Shown here piece after piece: positions 28,835 to 37,421 of a DNA stretch of 64,000 nucleotides. Under the pieces are notes generated by a model. The model searched no databases and was not told where the DNA came from. It worked only from the letters and a program-made list of their open reading frames with translations. A program made the position numbers and the translations under genes. The stretch lies in the NCBI RefSeq assembly GCF_001040945.1, contig NZ_CP011930.1, forward strand, positions 3,095,021 to 3,159,020, in the 5' to 3' direction. Numbering within the stretch: position 1 is the first letter of the stretch; the number at the start of each line of letters is the position of its first letter. The DNA comes from Herbaspirillum seropedicae. GTDB taxonomy: Bacteria; Pseudomonadota; Gammaproteobacteria; Burkholderiales; Burkholderiaceae_D.

Positions 28835-29196
28835 TGGCAGGAAACAGTGTAAATTTTCGCTGAATTTATTGCCTTTCCCGCACTAAAAACAGGAGCCGGG
28901 ATGGTATGATTTCGGCATTGTCAAAAATGCACTATTAGTTAGTAAACGTAGGGACTTCCGAACAGGGAATTCGGAAGCAACGACAGGAAGAAACGACAGG
29001 GAAATACGGCAGGGGGAAATCGTTTGGGGGCCGCCGGGGGGCGGCAGGAAAACATCACTGATCCACAGACTGGCCTGATCGGTCGCTCCTCAGAGCGCGC
29101 CGGCAGGCGCATGCATGGGCGCGCCGCGGGCCGCCGGGTCAATTTTTGCCGTGCGTACTGTACGCATGGGGCGTATTGCAGGGGGGAAGCTGCTCA
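28835..29196 (+). promoter_or_regulatory. Leader region of the polysaccharide operon
   Basis: This 362-bp gene-free stretch precedes the chain-length gene. TGGTATGAT (28902-28910) reads as an extended -10 promoter. The overlapping TGGTATGATTTCGGCA also has the GG-N10-GC skeleton of a weak sigma-54 promoter. Downstream are an inverted repeat CTTCCGAA-N7-TTCGGAAG (28955-28977), GC-rich hairpin material around 29026-29045 and a perfect 15-base dyad TGCGTACTGTACGCA (29152-29166). The long structured leader suggests control of the operon, but no known riboswitch fold is recognised. Confidence 0.45.
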
Positions 29197-30711
29197 ATGG
29201 CGGATTTGGTATCGCAACTCATGGCGCTCATCAAGAGCGCGTGGAAGCATCGCTGGCTGGCGCTGAGCGTGGCCTGGGGCGTGCTGGTGGTGGGCAGCAT
29301 CGTGGTGTTCCGCCTGCCCAACGACTTCCAGGCCTCGGCGCGTATCTACGTGGATACGCAGAGCATCCTGAAGCCGCTGCTGGCGGGGATGACCACGGTG
29401 CCCAATATCGAACAGCAGGTCTCGATCATGAGCCGCACCCTGCTCAGCCGTCCCAACCTGGAACGGGTCACGCGCATGGCCGACCTGGACATCCGCGCCG
29501 AGACCGTGGGCGAAAAGGAAAAACTGGTCGATGAACTGGCCCAGCGCATCAAGATCATCCAGACCGGGCGCGACGATATCTACACCATCACCTATAACAA
29601 TGAAAATCCCAAGCTGGGCAAGGACGTGGTGCAGTCGCTGCTGACCATCTTCGTCGAGGGCAGCGTGGGCGACAAGAAGGAAGACTCCGACAAGGCCGTG
29701 CGCTTCATCGGCGAGCAGATCAAGAGCTATGAAGAAAAGCTGGTCACGGCGGAAAACAACCTCAAGGAATTCAAGCAGAAGAATGCCGAACTGTTGCCGC
29801 GTCCCGGCAGCGACTACGGCAACAAGCTGCAGGAAGCCTCCGACCAGCTCAGCCAGGCCAGGCTGGAACTGGCCGAGGCCGAGCAGGCCCGCAACGCCAT
29901 CCAGAAGCAGATGAGCGGCGGCAACGGCGAGGAACTGCCACGGGTGCCTACGCCTGAACTGGATTCGCGCCTGGATGCGGCCAACAAGCACCTGGACGAC
30001 CTGCGCACCAAGTACACCGAACAGCATCCGGACGTGGTCGGCACGCGGCGCCTGATCGCCGAACTGGAAAAGCGCAAGCGCGAAGAAGCCAAGGCCCGCC
30101 CCAGCGGCGGCGACCCCGGCGCCAACTACAGCCCGATGATGCAGCAGCTCAGCGTGTCGCTGGCCGATGCGCGCGCCAAGGCCGCCAGCCTGCGCGCCCG
30201 GGTCGATGAATATGCCGCCCGGGTGGCGCGCCTGAAGGCCAAGAGCATTGCCGCGCCCGACGTGGAGGCGCAGTTCACCCAGCTCAATCGTGACTACCAG
30301 ATCAACAAGGAAAACTACGAAAAGCTGGTGGCCCGCCGCGACGCCGCCAAGCTTTCCGGCGACCTCAGTTCGGCCACCGACCTGCTGACCTTCCGCGTCA
30401 TCGATCCGCCGGTGGTGCCCCGCTTGCCGGTGGGCCCCAAGCGGCTGCGCCTGATGTCGCTGCTGCTGCTGGCGGCCATTGCCGCTGGCGTGGGCGTGAC
30501 CGTGGTGATCGCCCAGGTACGCCCCTCGTTCATGAGCCAGCATCAGCTGCAACAGGTCACTGGCCTGCCCGTGCTGGGTGCGGTGGCCATGAGCTGGACC
30601 GAGGCCGAGATCGCCAGGCGCAAGCGCAGCGTGCGCAAGTTCGTGGCCCTGGTAGGCGCTTTCTTCACCACCTACGTGGTGATGATGGCGGTGCTGCTGT
30701 TGAGGTATTGA
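29197..30711 (+). CDS. XrtA system polysaccharide chain-length determinant (Wzz/GumC family)
   Basis: This 504-residue inner-membrane co-polymerase has transmembrane helices near residues 18-40 and 420-445 with a long coiled-coil periplasmic part between (EEKLVTAENNLKEFKQKNAE and similar). The N-terminal Wzz signature ASARIYVDTQSILKPLLAGM is clear, and it fits TIGR03007. It sets polymer length together with the separate autokinase encoded next. ATG 29197 is chosen because the residues before it are not Wzz-like and GGGGGAAG lies upstream. First gene of a 20-kb rightward operon. Confidence 0.93.
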   Translation: MADLVSQLMALIKSAWKHRWLALSVAWGVLVVGSIVVFRLPNDFQASARIYVDTQSILKPLLAGMTTVPNIEQQVSIMSRTLLSRPNLERVTRMADLDIRAETVGEKEKLVDELAQRIKIIQTGRDDIYTITYNNENPKLGKDVVQSLLTIFVEGSVGDKKEDSDKAVRFIGEQIKSYEEKLVTAENNLKEFKQKNAELLPRPGSDYGNKLQEASDQLSQARLELAEAEQARNAIQKQMSGGNGEELPRVPTPELDSRLDAANKHLDDLRTKYTEQHPDVVGTRRLIAELEKRKREEAKARPSGGDPGANYSPMMQQLSVSLADARAKAASLRARVDEYAARVARLKAKSIAAPDVEAQFTQLNRDYQINKENYEKLVARRDAAKLSGDLSSATDLLTFRVIDPPVVPRLPVGPKRLRLMSLLLLAAIAAGVGVTVVIAQVRPSFMSQHQLQQVTGLPVLGAVAMSWTEAEIARRKRSVRKFVALVGAFFTTYVVMMAVLLLRY

Positions 30712-30775
30712 TGATGCCCTGTCGCTTCACTTTCCGTCTGCATCGCGGCCGCGCCCGCCCTTCAGGAGAATCTGC

Positions 30776-31816
30776 ATGAGCATCATCGAACGCGCGGCCA
30801 GCCGCCTCAAGACCACGGCGGCGCAACGCCCGGCGGGCAGCAGCGAATTGCTGTCGGCGGCCGAACTGGCGGCGCAGCAACAGCCAGCGCAAGTGCAAGT
30901 GCAAGCGCACCAACAAGTGCAGCAGCCAGCGCACCAGCAGCAGGAGCCATTGCCCTCGCAGCCTCAGCACCCGCTGCAAGCAGCACCGGCAACCACGGCG
31001 ACGGCGGCGCAACCCGCCCCCGTCGCCCTGGCCAGCAGCATGGAAGCGCCCGCGCCGGCCGTGCGCAGCAGTTCGGCCAAGCGCATCGAGATCAATCTGG
31101 AACGCCTGGCCAGCATGGGCTTCCTCACTCCCGGCAGCCGTTCGCTGGTGTCGGAGCAGTTCCGCATGATCAAGCGCTCGCTGCTGCGCCAGGCCTTCGC
31201 CCCGCGCGAGGCGGGCAGCAAGCCGGGCAACCTGATCATGGTGACCAGCGCGCTGCCCGACGAAGGCAAGACCTTCTGCTCCATCAACCTGGCCCTGAGC
31301 ATCGCCATGGAACTGGACCATACGGTCTTGCTGGTCGATGCCGATGTCGCCCGCCCTTCGGTGCTGCGCACCTTCGACCTGGCCGAAGACGAAGGCGCCG
31401 GCATGATGAACCTGCTGCTGGACGACAAGGTGGACATGGCCGACGTGCTGCTCAAGACCAATGTCGATACCCTCAGTGTGCTGCCGGTGGGCGCGCGCCA
31501 CAGCCATTCCTCCGAACTGCTGGCCAGCCAGTCCATGCAGTTGCTGCTGGAAGAGATCGCCAACCGTTATCCGGACCGCATCGTCATCTTCGATTCGCCG
31601 CCCCTTCTGGTGACCAGCGAAGCCAGCGTGCTGGCCAGCCGCATGGGGCAGATCGCCGTGGTGGTGGCCGCCGAGAGCACCTCGCAGCAAGCCGTCAAGT
31701 CGGCGCTGAACCAGCTCAAGGGCTGCCAGAACGTCAGCCTGATCTACAACAAGAGCATGGCCTTTGCGGGCTCGCAAGAGTATGGATACGGCTATGGCTA
31801 TGGCGATCGTTACTGA
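30776..31816 (+). CDS. XrtA-associated tyrosine autokinase (BY-kinase)
   Basis: This 346-residue cytoplasmic BY-kinase fits TIGR03018. Motifs are Walker A SALPDEGKT, Walker A' VLLVDADVARPSV and Walker B IVIFDSPPLL. It ends in a tyrosine cluster (EYGYGYGYGDRY) that should be autophosphorylated. Residues about 25-85 form an unusual linker very rich in Gln, Ala and Pro, encoded by imperfect short repeats. It works with the chain-length protein to cycle polymerisation and export. Start ATG 30776 has CAGGAG eight bases upstream. Confidence 0.93.
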   Translation: MSIIERAASRLKTTAAQRPAGSSELLSAAELAAQQQPAQVQVQAHQQVQQPAHQQQEPLPSQPQHPLQAAPATTATAAQPAPVALASSMEAPAPAVRSSSAKRIEINLERLASMGFLTPGSRSLVSEQFRMIKRSLLRQAFAPREAGSKPGNLIMVTSALPDEGKTFCSINLALSIAMELDHTVLLVDADVARPSVLRTFDLAEDEGAGMMNLLLDDKVDMADVLLKTNVDTLSVLPVGARHSHSSELLASQSMQLLLEEIANRYPDRIVIFDSPPLLVTSEASVLASRMGQIAVVVAAESTSQQAVKSALNQLKGCQNVSLIYNKSMAFAGSQEYGYGYGYGDRY

Positions 31817-31817
31817 A

Positions 31818-33326
31818 ATGGCGGGCGCCCCGCGCCGCCGCGCCATCGCCGCCGCCGTGGCCATGCTGGCGGCCGGCTGCGCCCAGGCGGCCGAATGGAG
31901 CTTCACGCCCACCCTGGACCTGCGCGAGACCTACACCGACAACGTCCGCCTGCAGGCGCAAGGCAAGAGCGACTTCGTCACCCAGGTCACGCCGGGCCTG
32001 GGCGTCAAGGCCAAGGGGCCGGACCTGACCCTCAACGCCAATGTGGGGGTGCAGGAAACCTACTACGGCAACCACAATGCCGGCTCCTCGCTGCTCAACC
32101 TGGGCCGCGCCGACCTCAAGGCGCGCCTGGCCGACAACCTGCTCTACCTCGACAGCGCCGCCTCGGTGAGCCAGCAGACCATCTCGGCCTTTGGCCCGCA
32201 GCCGGTCGACAACACCAATGGCGGTGACCGCACCAGCACCGTGCGCACCACCCGCGTGAGTCCCTACCTGAGCCACAAGTTCGGCCAGCTGGCCAGCGCC
32301 GAACTGCGCTACGCCCGCGAGAGCGTCAACGCCAGCAGTGGCGGACTGGCCAGCAGCAACACCGACGAACTCTCCTTCAAGGCCGACAGCGGCCCGGCCT
32401 ATCACCTGATCGGCTGGGGCTTGCAGGCCAGCGACCGCACCACGCACTACAGCGGCCAGAACCGGGTGGCGCTGCAGAACATCCTGGGACGCCTGAGCTA
32501 TCTGCTGGCGCCGCGCCTGCGCCTGGTAGGCACGCTGGGCCATGACAGCAACGACTACTCGGTGACCAACCAGGCCACCGCCGGCTATTCCTGGAGCGGC
32601 GGCCTGGAATGGAAGGTGAGCCAGCGCACCAGCCTCAATGCTTCGCTGGGCCACAAGTACTACGGCAACACCTATGCGCTCACCGCCAGCACCCGCAGCC
32701 GCATGGCCAACTGGATGCTCAGCTATGCCGAAGACGTGACCACCACGCCGGCGCAATTCTCCCTGCCGGTGACCAGCGATACCGCGTCCTTCCTCGACAA
32801 ATTGCTGTCGGCCTCGATCACCGATCCCACCGCGCGCGCTGCTGCCGTGGCCAACATGATCCGCCAGGGCAATCTGCCGGCCTCGCTGGATTCGTCCATC
32901 AATTCCTTCACCAACACGGTGTTCCTGCAAAAGCGCCTGCAGGCCTCGGTGCTGCTCAGCGGCGTGCGCACCACCCTGCTGCTGTCGGTGTTCGATGTCG
33001 AGCGCCAACCATTGTCCAACAATGGCCTGGGCAGCCTGGTGGGCAGCGCCAATGACCATACCGAACAACTGGGCGCCAGCGCCGTGCTCTCGCGCCGCCT
33101 GAGCGAGCGGGTGCGCCTGAACGGCTCGCTGGCGGCCACGCGGGTGAAGTCGCTCACCAGCGGCCGGGTCGACAACACCCAGACCCTGCGCCTGGGCCTG
33201 ACGCGCCAGCTCACCCCTGACGTACAAGGCACGGTGGAGCTGCGCCGCAACCAGGGCCAGTCCACCCAATCCGGCGTGGCCTATCGCGAGAACGCGATCA
33301 GCGCCTTCCTGAACATGAAGCTCTGA
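31818..33326 (+). CDS. XrtA/PEP-CTERM system outer-membrane beta-barrel protein (TIGR03016 type)
   Basis: This protein of about 502 residues has a signal peptide (Ala-rich, ending near CAQAAEW) and many amphipathic strands with alternating residues, ending in an aromatic/hydrophobic C-terminal strand (ISAFLNMKL). It matches the TIGR03016 outer-membrane family next to PEP-CTERM loci, which is believed to take part in polysaccharide export, comparable to PelB- or BcsC-type barrels. The start is uncertain: ATG 31818 lies one base after the kinase stop; 31800 would overlap the kinase gene. Confidence 0.88.
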   Translation: MAGAPRRRAIAAAVAMLAAGCAQAAEWSFTPTLDLRETYTDNVRLQAQGKSDFVTQVTPGLGVKAKGPDLTLNANVGVQETYYGNHNAGSSLLNLGRADLKARLADNLLYLDSAASVSQQTISAFGPQPVDNTNGGDRTSTVRTTRVSPYLSHKFGQLASAELRYARESVNASSGGLASSNTDELSFKADSGPAYHLIGWGLQASDRTTHYSGQNRVALQNILGRLSYLLAPRLRLVGTLGHDSNDYSVTNQATAGYSWSGGLEWKVSQRTSLNASLGHKYYGNTYALTASTRSRMANWMLSYAEDVTTTPAQFSLPVTSDTASFLDKLLSASITDPTARAAAVANMIRQGNLPASLDSSINSFTNTVFLQKRLQASVLLSGVRTTLLLSVFDVERQPLSNNGLGSLVGSANDHTEQLGASAVLSRRLSERVRLNGSLAATRVKSLTSGRVDNTQTLRLGLTRQLTPDVQGTVELRRNQGQSTQSGVAYRENAISAFLNMKL

Positions 33327-33338
33327 GAGTCCGCATCC

Positions 33339-34346
33339 ATGTACGAATCCTTCTACGGCCTGCGCGACAAGCCCTTCCGCCTGCGTCCCGACCCCAGCTT
33401 CTTCTTTGGCAGCAAGGGCCACAAGCGCGCCATGAGCTACCTGGAATACGGCTTGTCGCAGGGCGAGGGCTTCATCATCGTCACTGGCGAAGTCGGCGCC
33501 GGCAAGACCACCCTGGTGAGAAAGCTGCTGGGCAAGATCAATCCCATGCAGATCATCTCGGCCCACATCGTCAACACCCACCTGGACCCGGACAATACCC
33601 TGCGCATGGTGGCCTCGGCCTTCGGCCTGGCCACCGAGAACGCCAGCAAGGCCGCCCTGCTGACCCAGCTGGAGCAGTTCTTCCTGCACTGCGAACAGAA
33701 AGGCGTCCGCGCCCTGCTGGTGGTGGACGAGGCGCAGAACCTCTCGCCGACCACGCTGGAAGAACTGCGCATGCTGTCCAACTTCCAGAGCGGCGAACGC
33801 TCGCTGTTGCAGACCTTCCTGCTGGGCCAGCCGGAATTCCGCATCACCTTGCATAGCGAGGCCATGCTGCAGCTGCGCCAGCGCGTCATCGCCACCTATC
33901 ACCTGGGGCCGATGGACGAGGAAGAGACCATCACCTACATCCAGCACCGCCTGCGCACGGTGGGCTGGGAAAACGATCCGGCCTTCGATGCGGCCGCCTA
34001 CGCGGCCATCCATGCCTACAGCGGCGGCATCCCGCGCAAGATCAATTCGCTGTGCGACCGGCTCTTGCTGATGGGTTACCTGGAAGAACTGCGCGCCTTC
34101 GAGGGCGAGCACGTGCAGGACGTCATCCGCGACATCCAGGAAGAATTCGAGCAGCCCCTCTCCGACGCCAGCGCCCAGACCGACGCCGAACTGCGTTCGC
34201 TGGAACGGCAGTTCGCCGATGACGCGCTGGAAGAACTGCAGCAGCGCGTGGGCAAGCTGGAAAACGCTACCGCCTCCATCCTCAAGATACTGCGCGACAT
34301 CACCTCGCAAGCTTCCCGCTACCCTGTCCAGGAACCCAAGCCATGA
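33339..34346 (+). CDS. XrtA-associated ATPase (ExeA-like, TIGR03015)
   Basis: This 335-residue AAA ATPase begins with the ExeA-type signature MYESFYGLRDKPFRLRPDP. It has Walker A GEVGAGKTTLV near residue 55 and Walker B ALLVVDEAQNL near 128, followed by a winged-helix-like C-terminal part. In secretion systems ExeA energises assembly at the cell wall; in XrtA loci a similar role for the export machinery is assumed. It follows the outer-membrane protein gene by 12 bp and overlaps wecB (ATGA). Confidence 0.92.
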   Translation: MYESFYGLRDKPFRLRPDPSFFFGSKGHKRAMSYLEYGLSQGEGFIIVTGEVGAGKTTLVRKLLGKINPMQIISAHIVNTHLDPDNTLRMVASAFGLATENASKAALLTQLEQFFLHCEQKGVRALLVVDEAQNLSPTTLEELRMLSNFQSGERSLLQTFLLGQPEFRITLHSEAMLQLRQRVIATYHLGPMDEEETITYIQHRLRTVGWENDPAFDAAAYAAIHAYSGGIPRKINSLCDRLLLMGYLEELRAFEGEHVQDVIRDIQEEFEQPLSDASAQTDAELRSLERQFADDALEELQQRVGKLENATASILKILRDITSQASRYPVQEPKP

Positions 34347-35479
34347 GCTCCCCGCACCGCATCCTCTGCATCGTCGGCGCCCGCCCCAACTTCATGAAGA
34401 TCGCCCCCATCATGGCGGCCTTCAGCCAGTTGGGCGAGCGCGTCCAGGCGGTCCTGCTGCATACCGGCCAGCACTATGACGTGGCCATGAACCACCAGTA
34501 CTTCGAAGCGCTGGGCATCCCCGCGCCGGACATCAACCTGGAGATCGGTTCGGGCAGCCACGCCCAGCAGACCGCGGCCATCATGCAGCACTTCGAGCCG
34601 GCGCTGGAGCAGGTCCAGCCCGCCGCCGTGCTGGTGCTGGGCGACATCAACTCGACCCTGGCCTGCGCCCTGGTGGCGGTCAAGAAAGGCGTGCCGGTGG
34701 TGCACGTGGAAGCCGGCCTGCGCAGCAACGACCGCAGCATGCCCGAGGAAATCAACCGCATCCTGACCGACCAGATCTCCGACCTGCTCTACACCACCGA
34801 GGCCAATGCCCTGCAGAACCTGACCCGCGAGGGCATTGCCGCCGAGCGCGTGCGCTTCGTCGGCAATGTGATGATCGATACCCTGCGCCACAACCTGGCG
34901 CGCGCCATCAGCCTGCCGCAGATCCTGGCGACCCAGGGCCGCGAGGATTTCCGTCACGACAAGGGCTATGCGGTGCTGACCCTGCATCGTCCCTCCAATG
35001 TGGACGATCCCGCGGTGCTGCGCGCGCTGCTGGAGACGGTGCGCACCATCAGTGCCACGCTGCCGGTGGTGTTCCCGCTGCATCCGCGCACCCGCGGCAT
35101 GATCGAGAAGTTCGGCCTGGCCGGACTGATCGACATTCCCCAGATCCTGCAACTGCCGCCCATGGGCTACCTTGAAATGCTGGGCCTGATGCGCGATGCG
35201 CGCCTGGCGCTGACCGACTCCGGCGGCATCCAGGAAGAGACCACCGCCCTGGGCGTGCCCTGCGTGACCCTGCGCCACAATACCGAGCGCCCCATCACGG
35301 TCGAGCAAGGCACCAACACCCTGGCCGGCAATGATCCGCAGGCCATCCTGGCGATCTTTGCCGAGGTCATGGAGCACGGCGGCAAGGCTGGCCGCATCCC
35401 CGAGTTCTGGGACGGCCATGCCGCCGAACGCATTGCGCAAGACCTGTGCGACTGGCTGGACCAGCGCCGCGCCGCCTGA
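34343..35479 (+). CDS. wecB: UDP-N-acetylglucosamine 2-epimerase
   Basis: This 378-residue non-hydrolysing epimerase converts UDP-GlcNAc to UDP-ManNAc in the cytoplasm. Family motifs are VGARPNFMKIAP at the N-terminus, HVEAGLRSNDRSMPEEINR near residue 118, TLHRPSNVD and the C-terminal SGGIQEETTALGVPC with the conserved Glu pair. The gene is translationally coupled to the ATPase gene. Having wecB, tviB and tviC in one locus points to a polymer containing N-acetylated amino sugars and their uronic acids. Confidence 0.95.
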   Translation: MSSPHRILCIVGARPNFMKIAPIMAAFSQLGERVQAVLLHTGQHYDVAMNHQYFEALGIPAPDINLEIGSGSHAQQTAAIMQHFEPALEQVQPAAVLVLGDINSTLACALVAVKKGVPVVHVEAGLRSNDRSMPEEINRILTDQISDLLYTTEANALQNLTREGIAAERVRFVGNVMIDTLRHNLARAISLPQILATQGREDFRHDKGYAVLTLHRPSNVDDPAVLRALLETVRTISATLPVVFPLHPRTRGMIEKFGLAGLIDIPQILQLPPMGYLEMLGLMRDARLALTDSGGIQEETTALGVPCVTLRHNTERPITVEQGTNTLAGNDPQAILAIFAEVMEHGGKAGRIPEFWDGHAAERIAQDLCDWLDQRRAA

Positions 35480-35499
35480 GAACGAGGAGGAGCACGGAC

Positions 35500-36345
35500 A
35501 TGCCAGCGCCCATCCGCAATGCCATGACAGTCGATGTCGAGGACTACTTCCAGGTCTCGGCCTTCGCCAATACCATCGCCCGCAGCAGCTGGGAGCAGCA
35601 GCCCTGCCGCATCGAACGCAACATGGACACCATCCTGGCGCTGTTCGAGGAACACGGTATCCGCGCCACCTTCTTCACCCTGGGCTGGATCGCCGAGCGC
35701 TACCCGCAGCTGGTGCGGCGCATCGTCGCCCAGGGCCATGAGCTGGCCAGCCACGGCTACGGCCACCTGCGCGCCAGCGACCAGGACCACGTCCAGTTCG
35801 CCCAGGACGTGGGCCGCAGCAAGATGATCCTGGAAGACCTGGGCGGACAGCCGGTACGCGGTTATCGCGCGCCGAGCTTTTCGATCGGCCGCGACAACCT
35901 GTGGGCGCTGGACGTGCTGCAGGAAACGGGCTACCTCTACAGCTCCAGCATCTACCCGGTCCAGCACGACCATTATGGGCTGCCCGATGCGCCCCGTTTC
36001 GCCTGGCGACCCAGCGGCAGCGGCGGCTTGCTGGAAGTGCCGGTGAGCACGGTGCGCCTGGGCCGCAAGAACTTCCCGGCTGGCGGTGGCGGCTTCTTCC
36101 GCTTCTATCCGTACGCCCTGTCGCGCTGGCTGCTGCGCCAGGTCAACCAGCGCGACGGCCAGTCGGCCATCTTCTACTTCCATCCCTGGGAACTGGACCC
36201 GCATCAGCCGCGCCAGCACGGCATCAGCACCAAGACCCGGTTCCGCCACTACGTCAACCTGCATCGCACCGAAGATCGTCTGAAAGCGCTGGCCAGCGAT
36301 TTCCAGTGGGACCGCATGGACCGCATCTACCTGGGGACGTCATGA
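35500..36345 (+). CDS. XrtA system polysaccharide deacetylase (TIGR03006 type)
   Basis: This 281-residue NodB-homology protein has the metal and catalytic motif TVDVEDYF near residue 12 and the SHGYGH histidine pair near residue 87, followed by RGYRAPSFSI. It fits the XrtA-linked deacetylase subfamily, a carbohydrate esterase family 4 relative. No signal peptide is seen, so it may act on the cytoplasmic side or be exported in another way. ATG 35500 has GAGGAGGAG eight bases upstream. Its stop overlaps the FemAB gene (ATGA). Confidence 0.92.
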   Translation: MPAPIRNAMTVDVEDYFQVSAFANTIARSSWEQQPCRIERNMDTILALFEEHGIRATFFTLGWIAERYPQLVRRIVAQGHELASHGYGHLRASDQDHVQFAQDVGRSKMILEDLGGQPVRGYRAPSFSIGRDNLWALDVLQETGYLYSSSIYPVQHDHYGLPDAPRFAWRPSGSGGLLEVPVSTVRLGRKNFPAGGGGFFRFYPYALSRWLLRQVNQRDGQSAIFYFHPWELDPHQPRQHGISTKTRFRHYVNLHRTEDRLKALASDFQWDRMDRIYLGTS

Positions 36346-37418
36346 ACGCCACTCTCCGCTGCTCCGAATTGCAGGCCGCGAGCGCGGCGGCCACGCCCGT
36401 GGTGCGCCAGTTGCAGAGCGACGATGCGGCGCGCTGGGACGCCTTCGTGCTGCAATGCCCGCAGGCCACCTTCTTCCATCGCGCCGGCTGGAAAGAGGTG
36501 ATGGAGCGCTCCTTCGGCCATCGCACCTATTTCCTCTATGCCGAACGGGCCGGGCAGATCTGCGCCGTGCTGCCGCTGGCGCGCATCAAGAGCCCGCTGT
36601 TCGGTCACTGGCTGGGCTCGCTGCCCTTCTGCGTCTATGGCGGCATCGCCGGCGACGATGCCCAGGCGCGCGCCCTGCTGGAACAGGCCGCCCTCGAGCT
36701 GGCCCATGAGCTGGGCGTGGACCACCTGGAGTACCGCAACATCGAGGCGCAGCATAGCGACTGGCCCGGCAAGGCGCTCTACGTCACCTTCCGCAAGGGC
36801 ATCTCGGCCGATGACGAAGAGAACATGCAGGCCATTCCGCGCAAGCAGCGCGCCATGGTGCGCAAGGGCGTCAAGTTCGGACTGCAGAGCGAGATCGACA
36901 GCGATACTGAGCGCTTCTTCGCGGCCTATTCGGCCAGCGTACACAGGCTGGGCACGCCGGTGTTCTCGCGCAAGCATTTCAAGGTGCTGGCCGAGGTGTT
37001 CGGCGAGGATTGCGAAGTGCTCACCATCACCCACAACGGCCAGACCGTGAGCAGCGTCATGAGCTTCTATTTCCGCGACGAAGTGCTGCCCTACTACGGC
37101 GGCGGCAACGCCAGCGCGCGCGAACTGGCGGGCAACGACTTCATGTACTGGGAACTGATGCGTCGCGCCGCCGCGCGCGGCGTGCGCGTCTTCGACTTCG
37201 GTCGCAGCAAGGAAGGCACCGGCGCCTACGACTTCAAGAAGAACTGGGGCTTCACGCCTACCCCGCTGCACTACGAATACCAGTTGCTGCGCGGCCAGGA
37301 CGTGCCCGACACCAATCCGCTCAATCCCAGGTACCAGCTGATGATCAAGACCTGGCAGCGGCTGCCGCTGTGGGCGGCCAACCTGATCGGGCCGCACATC
37401 GTGCGCCAGTTGGGCTAG
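36342..37418 (+). CDS. FemAB family XrtA/PEP-CTERM system protein (TIGR03019 type)
   Basis: This 358-residue protein has the double-GNAT fold of FemABX transferases. Characteristic pieces are FFHRAGWKEVMERSFGH near residue 45, LPFCVYGGI, a central AIPRKQRAMVRKG and the C-terminal FDFGRSKEGTGAYDFKKNWG. FemAB proteins transfer amino acids from aminoacyl-tRNA; in XrtA loci a role in decorating the polymer or its lipid carrier is supposed but unproven. It overlaps the deacetylase gene by 4 bp and is followed after 3 bp by a glycosyltransferase gene. Confidence 0.92.
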   Translation: MNATLRCSELQAASAAATPVVRQLQSDDAARWDAFVLQCPQATFFHRAGWKEVMERSFGHRTYFLYAERAGQICAVLPLARIKSPLFGHWLGSLPFCVYGGIAGDDAQARALLEQAALELAHELGVDHLEYRNIEAQHSDWPGKALYVTFRKGISADDEENMQAIPRKQRAMVRKGVKFGLQSEIDSDTERFFAAYSASVHRLGTPVFSRKHFKVLAEVFGEDCEVLTITHNGQTVSSVMSFYFRDEVLPYYGGGNASARELAGNDFMYWELMRRAAARGVRVFDFGRSKEGTGAYDFKKNWGFTPTPLHYEYQLLRGQDVPDTNPLNPRYQLMIKTWQRLPLWAANLIGPHIVRQLG

Positions 37419-37421
37419 GCC

